DNA of 26,813 nucleotides from Halobacteriales archaeon QH_10_67_13 (GCA_003021335.1 PXQL01000021.1:1-26813), one strand, 5' to 3'. Shown: positions 14,176-23,265, counted from the first letter of the stretch. Translations and numbers: made by a program. Notes: generated from the sequence alone by a model not told the origin.

Positions 14176-15009
14176 TTAGTCGGCGATCGCGCCGTCGGTT
14201 CCGGCCGGACCGGCCGGATCCTGGATCCAGAGGTCACCGAACAGCTCGTCCTGGCGGAGCCGGACCCGTCCGCGGTTCGCGAGAAAGAGCACGCCCAGGA
14301 ACGTCTGGACCCGGGAGCCGCCGACCTCGGCGATCTCACGGAAGAGCACCTCCGCACGACCGCGGTCGTACTGCTCGGCGATCGCGGCGTAAACGTCCTC
14401 GACGATCTCGTCGACGTCCTCGCCGTGGGTGTTGGCCGTCGCCTCGACGGCGGTCCGATCGGTTCCCTCGACGATCGCCTCGTTCGAGCGGTACTCGACG
14501 CGCTGGGGGCCTCGGATCTCGCTGCCGTCGGTGTCGTACTCGCGGGACTGTTTCCACCAGTTGCCCCGCTCGGCCTCGCGGAGCTCACGGACGAGCTCGT
14601 CGAGGGTCTCCGGGGTTCCGCGGGCGCGCTTGCGCTCGAGCCGCCGGTCGATCTCCGTCTCGAGGCTCGCAAACGGGTCCGGCCCGGCCGGCTCGGCCGG
14701 ACGCTCCCAGGGTTGGTCGGCGAGCTCGGGCTCGTCGGCCTCCTCGGGCTCGTCGGGACCGAGCATCGCGTCGCTTTTCATTCGCAACAGCACGCTCGCA
14801 TAAAACAGCGCCCGACCGGAGGCGCGCAGATCCGCCCGATCGAGCCGGTCGAGGAAGGCGTCGGTCACCGAGACGATGTCGATGTCCCAGGGGTCGATCT
14901 CGCCGTCCTCCGCCAGCCCGACCAGCACCTCGACGGGCTCGACGGATTCCACGTCGTCGGTCCCGGCAGCGTCGGCCTCTGCCGCGCCCGCGGCAGGTGG
15001 GTCAGTCAT
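14176..15009 (-). CDS. scpA: Chromosome segregation/condensation protein ScpA (kleisin)
   Basis: Kleisin subunit that closes the SMC ring by bridging the ATPase heads. The 277-aa protein begins with an acidic tail and then EVLVGLAEDGEIDPWDIDIV (around residues 27-46), the ScpA N-terminal head-binding helix block, followed by LRASGRALFYASVLLRMKSD. A charged linker holds the middle, and the C-terminus (VLFREIAEVGGSRVQTFLGVLFLANRGRV...) is the winged-helix that touches the other SMC head. It overlaps the smc 3' end by eight bases and is the last gene of the operon. ScpB is not in this window. Confidence 0.92.
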   Translation of the reverse strand: MTDPPAAGAAEADAAGTDDVESVEPVEVLVGLAEDGEIDPWDIDIVSVTDAFLDRLDRADLRASGRALFYASVLLRMKSDAMLGPDEPEEADEPELADQPWERPAEPAGPDPFASLETEIDRRLERKRARGTPETLDELVRELREAERGNWWKQSREYDTDGSEIRGPQRVEYRSNEAIVEGTDRTAVEATANTHGEDVDEIVEDVYAAIAEQYDRGRAEVLFREIAEVGGSRVQTFLGVLFLANRGRVRLRQDELFGDLWIQDPAGPAGTDGAIAD

Positions 15010-18000
15010 CCGCCGGGACCTCCCCGGCGCCGGACAGGTCGATGCCGGTCACCGCCGAGACGTTGTTGTCCTGCATGGTGATGCCGATCGCCCGCTCCGA
15101 GCGTTCGAGCATCGCTGAGCGGTGGCTGACGACGATGAACTGCGCCTCGCCGGCCAGCTCGTCGACCAGCTCGCCGACCAGCTCGGCGTTCGCCGCGTCC
15201 AGGAAGGCGTCGACTTCGTCGAGTGCGTAAAACGGCGCCGGGTTGTGCCGCTGGATCGCGAAAATAAACGCGAGCGCAGTCAAGGACTTTTCACCGCCGC
15301 TCATCGCATCCAGCCGCTGGATCGGCTTGCTCCCGGGCTGGGCTTTCATCGTGAGCCCGCCTTCGAAGGGATCCGACTCGTCTTCCAGGTGTAGTCGGCC
15401 GCTCCCGTTCGAGAGCCGCTCGAAGATCCGCCGGAACTGGTCGTCGATTGCCTCGAAGGCTTCGAGGAAGGTCTCTTTCTTGCGGGCCTCGTAACTCGCG
15501 ATCCGCTCGCGAATCGCGTCGGCCTCCTCGACGAGGGTCTCCTTTCGCTCCCGGAGCTGTTCAAGTTCCTCGTTGACCTCGTCGTACTCCTCGATCGCGA
15601 GCATGTTCACCGGCTCCAGGGCCGACATTTCGCCCTCAAGACGGTCGATCTCGGCTTCGAGTTCGTCGTGATCGGGAATCTCCGTTGGGTCGTACTCGCC
15701 GACCTCCGCGGCGAGTTCCTCGATCTCCCACTCCAGACGGTCCCGTTCCTCACGGAACTCGGCCAGCTCGTCCTCGACGGCTTCGACACGCTCGTGTGCT
15801 GAGTTCCGCTCCGATCGGGCGGTCTCGACCCGCTCGCGCAGCTCCTCGCGGTCGGCTTTTAGTTCCGTCAGCTCGTCTTCGAGCTCCGCGACCTCGGCTT
15901 TCTTTTCCTCGCGGGTCCGCTCTTTTTCCGCCCGCTGGTCTTCGAGCTCGTCGATCTGCTCCTCGGCGGCCTCGATCCGCTCGTCGGCGGCCTCGATGTC
16001 GGCTCGCAGCTCCGCGATGCTCTCCTCGGCGTATTCCTTCTCCAGTTCGAGTTCGCCGAGCTCGGCGTCGAGCTCGTCACGTCTGTCGCTCAGGTCGTCG
16101 ATTTCTTCGCGGATCGACTCGGCCCGCGCGGTCAGCTCCGGCAGCTCTGACCCCTCGATCTCGCCCTCGAGATCGGCGATCCCGTCTTCAAGATCGGCGA
16201 TCGTCTCGTTCGTCTCGGCGATCTCGGCCTCGAGTTCGTCCATTCTGTCCGAGACCGACTCGCGCTCGGCGGCGATCTCCTCGAGCTCCGCTTCGAGGTC
16301 TGCGGTCTGCTCGCGAGCCTGCTCGATGTCTGCCTCACGGCTCTCGATCTCGGCCTCGATCTCGCGGACCTGCTCGGCGGCCGCGGACTCCCGGTCGCGG
16401 GCGTCCTCGAGGTTCGTCTCGGTCTCCCGGAGATCCGCACGGAGCGACCGGCGCTCGTCTTCGAGTCCCTCGATCCGCTCGGCGACGCGTTCGAGCTTGC
16501 CCGTGCTCCCGGCAAACGAGTACCGCGAGCCGCCCGTCGAGCCGCCGGTCATCGCGCCGGACTTCTCGACCAGTTCGCCCTCGAGGGTGACCAGCCGGTA
16601 CTGGCCCATCAGCTCGCGGGCGGTCTCGATGTCCTCGACGACCAGCGTCGAGCCCAGCACGTACGAAAAGATTCCCGCGTAGGTCTCGTCGAACTCAACG
16701 AGGTCGTAGGCAAACCCGACCACACCCGGCCGGTTCGGCTCGCGGGGCAGCGACCGGCGGTCCATCTCCGTCAGCGGGAGGAAGGTTGCGCGGCCGGCGT
16801 TGCGGGATTTCAGGTACTCGATGCACCGCTGGCCGACGCCGTCGTCGTTGACGACGACGTTCGCCAGCCGACCGCCGGCGGCGGTCTCGCAGGCGGTTGC
16901 GTACGCCTCTTCGACCCGTCCGAGCTGGGCGACGGTGCCGTGGACGCCGTCGAATCCCGCGTTGAGGATCGTCGTCACCGCCCGGCCGTAGGAGGAGTCG
17001 CCGCTCTGCTCGGCGCGGGCCTCGAGCTCAGCGTACTCCTGTTGGGCGGCGCTGAGCTCGTCTTCGAGCTCGTCGATGGCCTCGCGCAGCTCCGTTCGCT
17101 CGGTCCGGAGCTCGTCGACGGCCTCGGCGATCGTTTCGCGGTTCTCGACGGCTTTCTCCCGTTCGGCTTCGAGGTCCTCGATCTCGGCCTCCAGTTCGGG
17201 GATCCGCTCGCGGAGCGTTTCGAGTTCGGCTTCGGTCTCGCTACGCTCGTTCGACCGGCGCCGCGCCTCGTCGAGCAGCCGGTCTTGCTCGCGCTGGAGC
17301 TCGTTTTTCTCTGACTTTGCCGTCTCCAGCCGGTCCTTTCGGTCCCGCAGGCGGTCTTTGACCTCCTCGAACTCGGCACCGAGCTCGTCGATGCGGGCTT
17401 CGGTCTCCTCAAGACGCTCGCGGGCGTCCTCGAGATCGGCCACGACCGACGATTTGCTCACCTTCGTCTCGCGGATCTCGGTCTCGAGCTCGTCGATCGT
17501 CTCCTGTTTGCCGTCGATCTTGACGTACGCCTGGCGCCGCTCGTCCTCGGCGGCCTCGACATCTGCCTCGCGGCTCTCGATCCGGTCGTCGATCCGGGCG
17601 ATGTCGCCTTTGATCTCCTCGATCTCGCGTTTGAGCGCGAGCTGTTCGTCCTCGCCTTTTCGTTCGATCTCGGCGTTGAGCGCCTCGAGTTCGTCCTCGA
17701 CATCTTCGAGGTCGGCCTGGCGCTCGTCGAGTGTCGCCCGGCGGCGCTCGAGTTCGGCGTCGAGCTCGTCGATCTCATCCTCGACCCCGCCGTCTCGTCG
17801 ATGCGGAGCTGGGCCTCCCCGAGGCGGTCCTCGACGGTCGCGAGCTCCTCGTTTGCGTCTGCCTTCTTTTCGTCGAACTCGGCGACGCCGGCGATCTCGT
17901 CGATGATCTCCCGGCGAGCGCGGGGGGTCATGTTGATGATCTCGGTGACGTCGCCCTGCATCACGACGTTGTACCCCTCCGGGGCGATTCCGGCCTGCCC

Positions 18001-18444
18001 GAGCAGCTCCTGGATGTCCGAGAGGTTCACCGACCGACCGTTGATGTAATAATACGAGTAGTAGTGCTCGTCGGTCTCTTTGATCCGGCGTTTGATCGCG
18101 ATCTCGTCGATGTCGCCGATCTTCTCGGTGTCGGCGGCGCTGACCACCTGCGACCGGTCGAGCGTCCGATCGGAGTTGTCGAAGATCACCTCGACGATCG
18201 CCTCGCGCTCGCCCTCGAAGGAGGCCCCGTCCTGGTGGCCGGGGTTGTAGATCAGGTCGGTCAGCTTCTCGGCGCGAATGCCCGAGGACCGGGCCAGCCC
18301 GAGCCCGAACAGGATCGCGTCGATGACATTCGACTTGCCCGAGCCGTTGGGCCCGGCGATCGTCGTGAAGTCCTGATAGAAGGGAATCCGGGTCTTGCGC
18401 CCGAAGCTTTTGAACCGGTCGAGGACGAGCTCCTTGATATGCAT
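15002..18444 (-). CDS. smc: Chromosome segregation ATPase SMC, frame broken by one missing base
   Basis: DNA-organising ring ATPase. The N-terminal part shows Walker A GPNGSGKS (31-38) and EGYNVVMQGDVTEIINM. The middle has long heptad coiled coils around a hinge (RAVTTILNAGFDGVHGTVAQ ... LVTLEGELVEKSGAMTGGS). The C-terminal part has the signature RLDAMSGGEKSLTALAF and Walker B FYALDEVDAFLD, with VVSHR after it. Translation from 18444 runs sensibly to RLGEAQLRIDETAG, then goes off frame; adding one C to the four-C run at 17785-17788 restores VEDEIDELDAELERRRATLD and the rest. The repaired length is 1147 aa, normal for the family. Because SMC is rarely lost, an assembly error is more likely than a dead gene. 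It starts 12 bases after the coiled-coil gene and overlaps scpA. Confidence 0.92.
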
Positions 18445-18456
18445 GCAGGACGGCCG

Positions 18457-18732
18457 TCAGGCGACGATAATGTCGTCTTCCTCGGATGACTCGCTTGCCC
18501 CCGCGCTGTCCGCGTCGGCGTCGGATTCGGCCTCGAACTGCGTCTGGGTCTGGGTTTGAGTCTGGGCGTTGACGCCCGCGTCGGTCGGCGCGAACTCGAG
18601 ATCCCCATCGAGGGCGTCTTCGAGCTCGCGGATGCGGACCTTACACTCGACCAGCTCGTCGGTCAACCCCTCGACCGACGCCTCGAGTTCTTTGACCCGC
18701 GATTCGAGCTCTTCGACTCTGTTACCACACAT
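18457..18732 (-). CDS. Small coiled-coil protein leading the smc-scpA operon
   Basis: 91 aa, unknown function. Residues 1-42 form a strong heptad coiled coil (VEELESRVKELEASVEGLTD, then ECKVRIRELEDAL), the length of a short leucine-zipper-like dimer. The middle carries a QTQTQTQTQ repeat, and the end is a very acidic tail (DADADSAGASESSEEDDIIV). The TATA element GTTTATATG is about 26 bases before the ATG, so this gene leads the operon. The gap to smc is 12 bases. Similar short genes sit upstream of smc in other haloarchaea (recalled, DUF7518-like), which hints at a role with the SMC complex. The repeat and tail are disordered. Confidence 0.75.
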   Translation of the reverse strand: MCGNRVEELESRVKELEASVEGLTDELVECKVRIRELEDALDGDLEFAPTDAGVNAQTQTQTQTQFEAESDADADSAGASESSEEDDIIVA

Positions 18733-18753
18733 ACAGTGATCGATTTCCTCCGG

Positions 18754-18763
18754 TCATATAAAC
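18754..18763 (-). promoter_or_regulatory. TATA element of the smc-scpA operon
   Basis: CGTTTATATG on the minus strand lies about 26 bases before the ATG at 18732. No other good promoter is seen before smc, so it probably drives all three genes. Confidence 0.65.
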
Positions 18764-18806
18764 GTGTGTCAGACACCGGTCGGAACTCTGAGGGGTCCCG
18801 AGCTTG

Positions 18807-19052
18807 TCACAGGTCCTTCGCAACCCGGAGCTCAGAGTCCGTCACGGTCGCGACGACCTCCGCCGAGACGGCGATGTCGTCCGCGTTCGCGTCGCCGAAC
18901 CCAAAGCCCTGCATAACTGCCTCGGCGACACCCGGATCGGGCTCGACGTAGGCAACCTGCTCGTCGGGATCGACCTCGGTCACCACGCCGATCTGCTCGC
19001 CTTTGATGTCCATCAGGAACTTGCCCTCGTCGGCTGTCGAAATGACTGTCAT
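18807..19052 (-). CDS. Small PRC-barrel-like protein
   Basis: 81 aa, starting MTVISTADEGKFLMDIKGEQ. The order of strands (IGVVTEVDPDEQVAYVEPDPG) and the acidic loop around GFGFGDANADDIAVSAEVVA resemble the small PRC-barrel-like proteins common in haloarchaea. The ATG at 19052 is chosen because AGTATTTAC on the minus strand lies about 28 bases upstream; the longer frame to 19241 reads as Arg/Ser-rich noise. Function unknown; PRC-barrel proteins often serve in RNA or electron-transport assemblies. Confidence 0.7.
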   Translation of the reverse strand: MTVISTADEGKFLMDIKGEQIGVVTEVDPDEQVAYVEPDPGVAEAVMQGFGFGDANADDIAVSAEVVATVTDSELRVAKDL

Positions 19053-19075
19053 CACCGTTGCTTGCGCCCCTTGTA

Positions 19076-19084
19076 GTAAATACT
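19076..19084 (-). promoter_or_regulatory. TATA element for the PRC-barrel-like gene
   Basis: AGTATTTAC on the minus strand is about 28 bases before the ATG at 19052. The gene on the plus strand starts 158 bases away, so this is a divergent pair. Confidence 0.55.
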
Positions 19085-19209
19085 CCTCGGTAGACGCCGC
19101 CGGAGGCCGGGCCGTGGCGGAGGACCGCCCCAAATCCGCTCGCGCCGACGGGGAGAGTCTCGTCGAGACCACCGCGAGGGTTTTTATGACCCGGTACGTA
19201 CCCCCAACC

Positions 19210-19413
19210 GTGGCGACGGGCCAGCTCGAGCTCGCGCTCATCGCTGTTTATCCGGTGCCGTTTAGCTTCGCGGTCGGCTTTTTTGTCTGCAAGTGGCATA
19301 TCAAACACCTCGCGTACAGCGGCGGCGAGGAGCGGTACCCCGAGATGGTTGCCGACGTCGTCAGGAAGTATCGCCGGGAGAACGACGTCGAGCTCGACCC
19401 TGGACCCGAATAG
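19210..19413 (+). CDS. Small membrane protein (67 aa)
   Basis: Starts at GTG 19210, with TTTTTATGAC at 19181-19190 serving as a TATA element about 25 bases upstream. The first half is a single hydrophobic helix (LELALIAVYPVPFSFAVGFF) followed by CKWHIKHLAY and a cytoplasmic Tyr/Arg-rich tail ending in an acidic stretch. The next gene begins four bases after its stop, so the two are probably co-transcribed. No family recognised. Confidence 0.6.
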   Translation: MATGQLELALIAVYPVPFSFAVGFFVCKWHIKHLAYSGGEERYPEMVADVVRKYRRENDVELDPGPE

Positions 19414-19417
19414 ACCG

Positions 19418-19699
19418 ATGGTTCCGATCTCGACCGCGGCCATCGTCGCCGCCTTCGTCGTGGTGAACCTCGCGATCGTGGTGATCGGCTACTACATCGG
19501 GGTTAAACACGTCGATCGCCTGCTCGACATCGAGGAAGGCGAGGCGAATCCGGACTTTCCGCCCGGGTTCAGGGCTCGGGAGCGCGAGCGGATCGGACCG
19601 CTGTCGGCCGAAGACATCGACGATATCGACGAGTGGGAGTCGCCGTCGGAACGCGATCGGCACCGGGCCAGCGGAGAGGCCGACAACCGCCGAGATTAG
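19418..19699 (+). CDS. Small membrane protein (93 aa), partner of the preceding gene
   Basis: Begins four bases after the previous stop. One N-terminal helix (TAAIVAAFVVVNLAIVVIGY) is followed by YIGVKHVDRLLDIEEGEANP and an acidic, Ser/Arg-rich cytoplasmic tail. The pairing with the preceding single-helix protein and the close spacing suggest a two-component membrane assembly, but nothing known matches. Its TAG stop interlocks with the TAA of the converging protease gene (four-base overlap, 19696-19699). Confidence 0.65.
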   Translation: MVPISTAAIVAAFVVVNLAIVVIGYYIGVKHVDRLLDIEEGEANPDFPPGFRARERERIGPLSAEDIDDIDEWESPSERDRHRASGEADNRRD

Positions 19700-20865
19700 T
19701 CGGTCGGTTCCCCGACGCCGCGCGTACGCCCACGCTCGTCCGGACGGACCCCGCGTTGGATGATGTTGAACCCGCGCATGAGGTCGGTCCGCGAGATCAG
19801 CCCGACCAGCCGGTCGTCTTCGACGACGAGCAACCGTCCGACGTTCTCGCGTTGCATCGTCTCGAGCGCGGTCATGGCCCCGGTTGTCGGCCCGACGGTC
19901 GTGAGCTCCCGTTCCATTACGTCCGCGACCGTCATGGCCTCGCGCTCGACCTCGGGGATGTCGGTCGCGTCTTCCAGGGTGACAATACCGACGTGGGCGT
20001 CGCCGTCGAGGACGGGATAGCCCGTGTGACGATCGGCGAACATCCGCTGGAGCATCGCCGCCACCGTGGTGTCGGGGGAGACGGTGTCGAGCTGCTCCCG
20101 GGGGGTCATCAGTTCGGCGACAGTGACGTCGTCGAAGGCGGCCTTGAACACGGTCTGTCTGGCCTCGCCGGCGGCGGCGATGTAGACGAACACGGCAAGC
20201 ACCACCAGAAACAGGTTCGAGAAGATCCCAACGACCGCGAACACCACCGCGAAGACCTTCCCGACGCCGGCGGCGAGCTGGGTGGCCCGCACGCGAGAGC
20301 GGTCGCGGGCGGGCAGGGCCCTGAGCACGCGTCCGCCGTCCATGGGAAAGGCCGGCAGCATATTAAACGCGGCCAGGAAGACGTTCAACACCGCCAGGTA
20401 CCCGAACAGAAAGAGGAGTTCGCCGGCGGAGTCGGGCACCGCGAGAAAGAGCCCGTAGAAGACCGCGCCGACGCCGACGGAGACCGCCGGGCCGGCCAGG
20501 GCGATCCAGAACTCCTGGCGCCAGTTTTCGGGCATCTCCTCGAAGGAGGCCAGCCCGCCGAGCAGCCAGAGCGTGATCGACTTAATCCGACAGTCATAGC
20601 GAAGCGCCACGAGCGAGTGCCCGAACTCGTGGAGCAACACGCCGCCGAACAGCCCCAACGCGGCCCCGAGCCCGAGCAGCCACGGCCGGTAGGTTCCTTC
20701 GAGTGCCCCGGCTGCGATCTCTCTCCCGAGGAGGTCGTTGAGCAGCTCGGCGATGGTCGCGATGTCGGTCCCGATGATGAAGGCAAACACCGGCAGCACG
20801 ATCAGAAACGTCCAGTTGAGTCGGACCGGAATGCCAAACGCCGTCCCGATGTTGAGCCCTCGCAT
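19696..20865 (-). CDS. Site-2-type membrane protease (M50) with two CBS domains
   Basis: Intramembrane zinc protease, 389 aa from the ATG at 20865. The first helix region holds RLNWTFLIVLPVFAFIIG and the zinc-binding LLHEFGHS (His, Glu, His); the third ligand lies in NMLPAFPMDGGRVLR. About six hydrophobic segments form the membrane part (to about residue 235). Two CBS domains follow (about 240-360; TVAELMTPREQLDTV, VADVMERELTTVGP, then GLISRTDLMR), which bind nucleotides and may gate activity. ATG 20865 is chosen over GTG 20871 because TTTAATTT on the minus strand (20888-20895) lies about 26 bases upstream. Substrate unknown. Confidence 0.92.
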   Translation of the reverse strand: MRGLNIGTAFGIPVRLNWTFLIVLPVFAFIIGTDIATIAELLNDLLGREIAAGALEGTYRPWLLGLGAALGLFGGVLLHEFGHSLVALRYDCRIKSITLWLLGGLASFEEMPENWRQEFWIALAGPAVSVGVGAVFYGLFLAVPDSAGELLFLFGYLAVLNVFLAAFNMLPAFPMDGGRVLRALPARDRSRVRATQLAAGVGKVFAVVFAVVGIFSNLFLVVLAVFVYIAAAGEARQTVFKAAFDDVTVAELMTPREQLDTVSPDTTVAAMLQRMFADRHTGYPVLDGDAHVGIVTLEDATDIPEVEREAMTVADVMERELTTVGPTTGAMTALETMQRENVGRLLVVEDDRLVGLISRTDLMRGFNIIQRGVRPDERGRTRGVGEPTD

Positions 20866-20887
20866 ACTCACTCGTTTGCGGGCAAAG

Positions 20888-20895
20888 AAATTAAA
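20888..20895 (-). promoter_or_regulatory. TATA element for the site-2 protease gene
   Basis: TTTAATTT on the minus strand is about 26 bases before the ATG at 20865. Confidence 0.55.
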
Positions 20896-21242
20896 CCGCC
20901 CGGGGCGTCCTGGGCGCCCGCCGGGGCGAGGGCAAATTAGACACTTTCAGGCCGCGAGCGGTCCTACGTCGGGGTAGTGGTGCCCAACGACGAGGAGTTC
21001 CGCGCCGAGCACGCGACGACTGCGGAACCCGCGAACCCCCTGACCGACATCGCGGAGAGCCTAAGTCTCGGATTCGACGCCTGGGACGAGCCGTACGTGC
21101 GGGGCCCGAGCCCGTCGTCGTGGTCGCCGGCGGCCGGAGCGGTAAGAGACGGCCACGACGGGGCCGGCCGTCGGGACGGATCCGTGGTCGCCGCGGCCCG
21201 GGGCAGAGATTCTCGGTCCTCGGGGACTCTGACGCTCGGCGG
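20896..21242 (+). other. Region with a possible truncated gene start
   Basis: About 350 bases between the protease and squalene synthase without a firm gene. From GTG 20974 the first ~45 codons have strong haloarchaeal coding character (acidic, G/C third positions: NDEEFRAEHATTAEPANPLT, then DIAESLSLGFDAWDEPYVRG). After about 21100 the frame becomes Arg/Ser/Gly-rich and runs antisense into the squalene synthase. Shifting one frame at the GGGCCC near 21101-21107 gives PEPVVVVAGGRSGK, a promising strand, but this too soon decays. It may be a 5' fragment of a gene cut by a rearrangement. No family recognised. Confidence 0.3.
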
Positions 21243-22316
21243 TCAGTCGAGGGGCTCGCGTTCGATCAGTGCGCGCAGGTGTGGCACGTCGGACCGATCG
21301 CCGCGCCTGACGGCCTCGACGACCGCGAAGACTTCCGGCCGCGAGACCGCGACTCGCTCGTCTTCGAGCGCCGCCCCCGGGGCAGCCTCGAGTTCCCTGA
21401 GCGTGCCGACCGCGAGCAGGTACGGAACCGCCCATGCAGCGAGCGTGTTCCCGCGAGCCAGCGGCATCGCGGCCAGGTAGCGCCCGGCCGCGTTGAGCTG
21501 TGCCCGGGCCAGCGCGGCAGTCCGCTCGACGGCTCGCGTTACTCCTGCCCTGTTGTCCGCCGCGAGGATCTCCTCCTGTGAGACGCCCTCCTCTGCCAAC
21601 CAAGCTGCCGGGAGGTAGACGTTGTTCTCGTCGGTGTAATCGTCGTAGACGTCTTTCGCGACGTTGACAAGCTGGAGCAGGCGCGCGAACGAGCCCGCCG
21701 TATTCTCCATAATCTCGCGCCGATCCGGGTCGGCGGCCGGCGCGAGCAGCCGGGTGATCAACTCGCCGACGGTGCCGGCCGCGTAGTGACAGTACTCCTC
21801 GAGTTCGGCCTTCGTCTGGATCCGGATCCCGCCTGCGTCGGCGTACCGATCGACGAACGTCGCCATCCCGTCGACGAGCTCCCGGACCGGCGGCCGGATC
21901 GCCTCGCGGGAGGATTGTGGCAGCGCGGCGAACGTGGCGACGACCGTCGGCGCGGCGGCGACGACCCGCCAGTCGTCGGACCGGTCGGCCTCGGGGGGCA
22001 GCCACCGATCGACCGCGGCGCGAAACTCCCCGATCGTCGCCCCGGCAGCCGGATCGAGCGCCTGCTCGTAGCGCCGCAGCAGGCCGGCCTGCTGGTCGGG
22101 CGGGATCTGTTCCGTGTCCTCGATGGTGTCGGGCACGCGACAGAGCAGGTACCCCAGGGTGATCTCTGAGGCCATCGGCTCCTCGAGCACGTCGACGGTC
22201 AGGGCGAAGGTGCGGGAAACGTCTCGAACCGCCACGCGACACCACTCGGGATCGGGTGTCGCGTCTGATCCGAGAGACAGCCCCTCAGGGACGGAGTCGG
22301 AAACGGGATCGGGCAT
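21243..22316 (-). CDS. Squalene synthase (phytoene/squalene synthase family)
   Basis: Joins two farnesyl diphosphates into squalene, the precursor of haloarchaeal membrane squalenes. The 357-aa protein contains RDVSRTFALTVDVLEEPM (31-48) and GYLLCRVPDTIEDTEQIPP (55-73), whose DTIED is the first Asp-rich metal-binding motif. The second is VAKDVYDDYTDENN (219-232), followed by VYLPAAW. The SRTFALTVDVL start and the length point to the squalene-type branch rather than the shorter haloarchaeal phytoene synthase CrtB, although CrtB cannot be wholly excluded. ACTTATTC on the minus strand (22346-22353) is a probable TATA element. An FAD-dependent reductase-like gene lies upstream in the same orientation, 104 bases away. 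Confidence 0.85.
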   Translation of the reverse strand: MPDPVSDSVPEGLSLGSDATPDPEWCRVAVRDVSRTFALTVDVLEEPMASEITLGYLLCRVPDTIEDTEQIPPDQQAGLLRRYEQALDPAAGATIGEFRAAVDRWLPPEADRSDDWRVVAAAPTVVATFAALPQSSREAIRPPVRELVDGMATFVDRYADAGGIRIQTKAELEEYCHYAAGTVGELITRLLAPAADPDRREIMENTAGSFARLLQLVNVAKDVYDDYTDENNVYLPAAWLAEEGVSQEEILAADNRAGVTRAVERTAALARAQLNAAGRYLAAMPLARGNTLAAWAVPYLLAVGTLRELEAAPGAALEDERVAVSRPEVFAVVEAVRRGDRSDVPHLRALIEREPLD

Positions 22317-22345
22317 CGAACTACTCTTTGATAGGGAGAGACCAC

Positions 22346-22353
22346 GAATAAGT
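22346..22353 (-). promoter_or_regulatory. TATA-like element for squalene synthase
   Basis: ACTTATTC on the minus strand is about 33 bases before the ATG at 22316, leaving a very short leader. Confidence 0.45.
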
Positions 22354-22420
22354 AGTCGGGTCCTAACGTCCGGATGGTCCGGTTCTGAACGCCGTCGGCA
22401 GGGGCCCCCAGACGGTCCGG

Positions 22421-23265
22421 TCAGAACCACGACAGCGACAGCGATCCGGGGAGTCTGCCGAGCACCGCGAGCACTCGATCGCCCCCGAACCGCCGCTCGA
22501 GCGGAACGAGCGCTCGGGCCTGAACCCGGAGCCGCCACGTTCGACGACGGAGCCACGAGACGTACGAGTTCCCCCCGCCCCAGGCCGCGACCGCCGCCCG
22601 GGCGGAGTCGATTGCCCGGCAGAGTCCGAACTGATTCAGCCCGCTGACCAGTCCGGCCGCGTCACCGATCAGCCGGACCGCCGCGCCGCCGTGTCCTTCG
22701 TGGTAACGAACAGCCTGGCATCCGGCGCGACGATCGCCGTCGGGGTCGGATAGTGCGACGCGAAATCGCCGGTCGCCCGCGCGCTCAGGGTCTTGATTGC
22801 TGGGGCCGGCGGGACTGTGAGGCCGGCGACCGGCGCCGAGACCGGAGCGGGCCCGGAGGCGTCGATCACGAGCTCCGAGCGGGCACATAGCCGGTCGAAC
22901 TCCGCCTTGTCGACCCGGTGGTTCTCGTAGACCGCGACGGATTCTGGGAGCGCGCGCCGCCAGCCCCGTTCGAGTCGACCGCGATCGATGACGACCGCGT
23001 CGGGCGTACAGAGCGTCGCCACCCGTCGCGTGCCGCCGGCCGTCGGGATCCGGACGGCGATTTCCTCGAGCGATCGCACCACGCCGTCGGCGGTCTCGTC
23101 TAACGGGATCCGGTCGAAATCCGCGACGACCTCGCCCCACGCGCCGCGGCGCTGGTCGGCGTAGGAGCCGGCATCGTACAGCTCGACCCGGTGGCCCGCC
23201 CGGGCGGCCCGCCCAGCCGCTGCCAGTCCCGCGACGCCGCCGCCGACGACAGAGACACGTGCCAC
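22421..23265 (-). CDS. FAD-dependent oxidoreductase, geranylgeranyl-reductase-like, frame broken
   Basis: Likely reduces isoprenoid double bonds with FAD. Starting from GTG 23265, the N-terminus reads ARVSVVGGGVAGLAAAGRAA, the dinucleotide-binding GxGxxG motif, then YADQRRGAWGEVVADFDRIP and VIDASGPAPVSAP. The frame ends early, while a second frame continues with YHEGHGGAAVRLIGDAAGLV and SGLNQFGLCRAIDSARAA, the GDAAG block of the geranylgeranyl reductase family. One missing base near 22700-22710 joins the two. The repaired protein is 281 aa, shorter than the usual 350-400 aa. It sits directly upstream of squalene synthase and may act on the same isoprenoid pool. An assembly error is possible. 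Confidence 0.75.

Noticed and set aside
14113..15081. Plus-strand frame over scpA
   Set aside because: Antisense shadow; the minus strand carries the ScpA motifs and the operon overlap with smc.
15500..17700. Apparent repeats of GAGCTC and GACGAG type
   Set aside because: They come from heptad repeats of Glu, Asp and Leu codons in the SMC arms, not from a nucleotide repeat array.
15685..17906. Several Arg/Ser-rich plus-strand frames over smc
   Set aside because: They are reverse-complement readings of the coiled-coil region with its repeated Glu and Leu codons.
22317..22556. N-terminal extension of squalene synthase to 22556
   Set aside because: Arg/Ser-rich, contains the promoter region, and has no family match; the Met at 22316 begins the conserved part.
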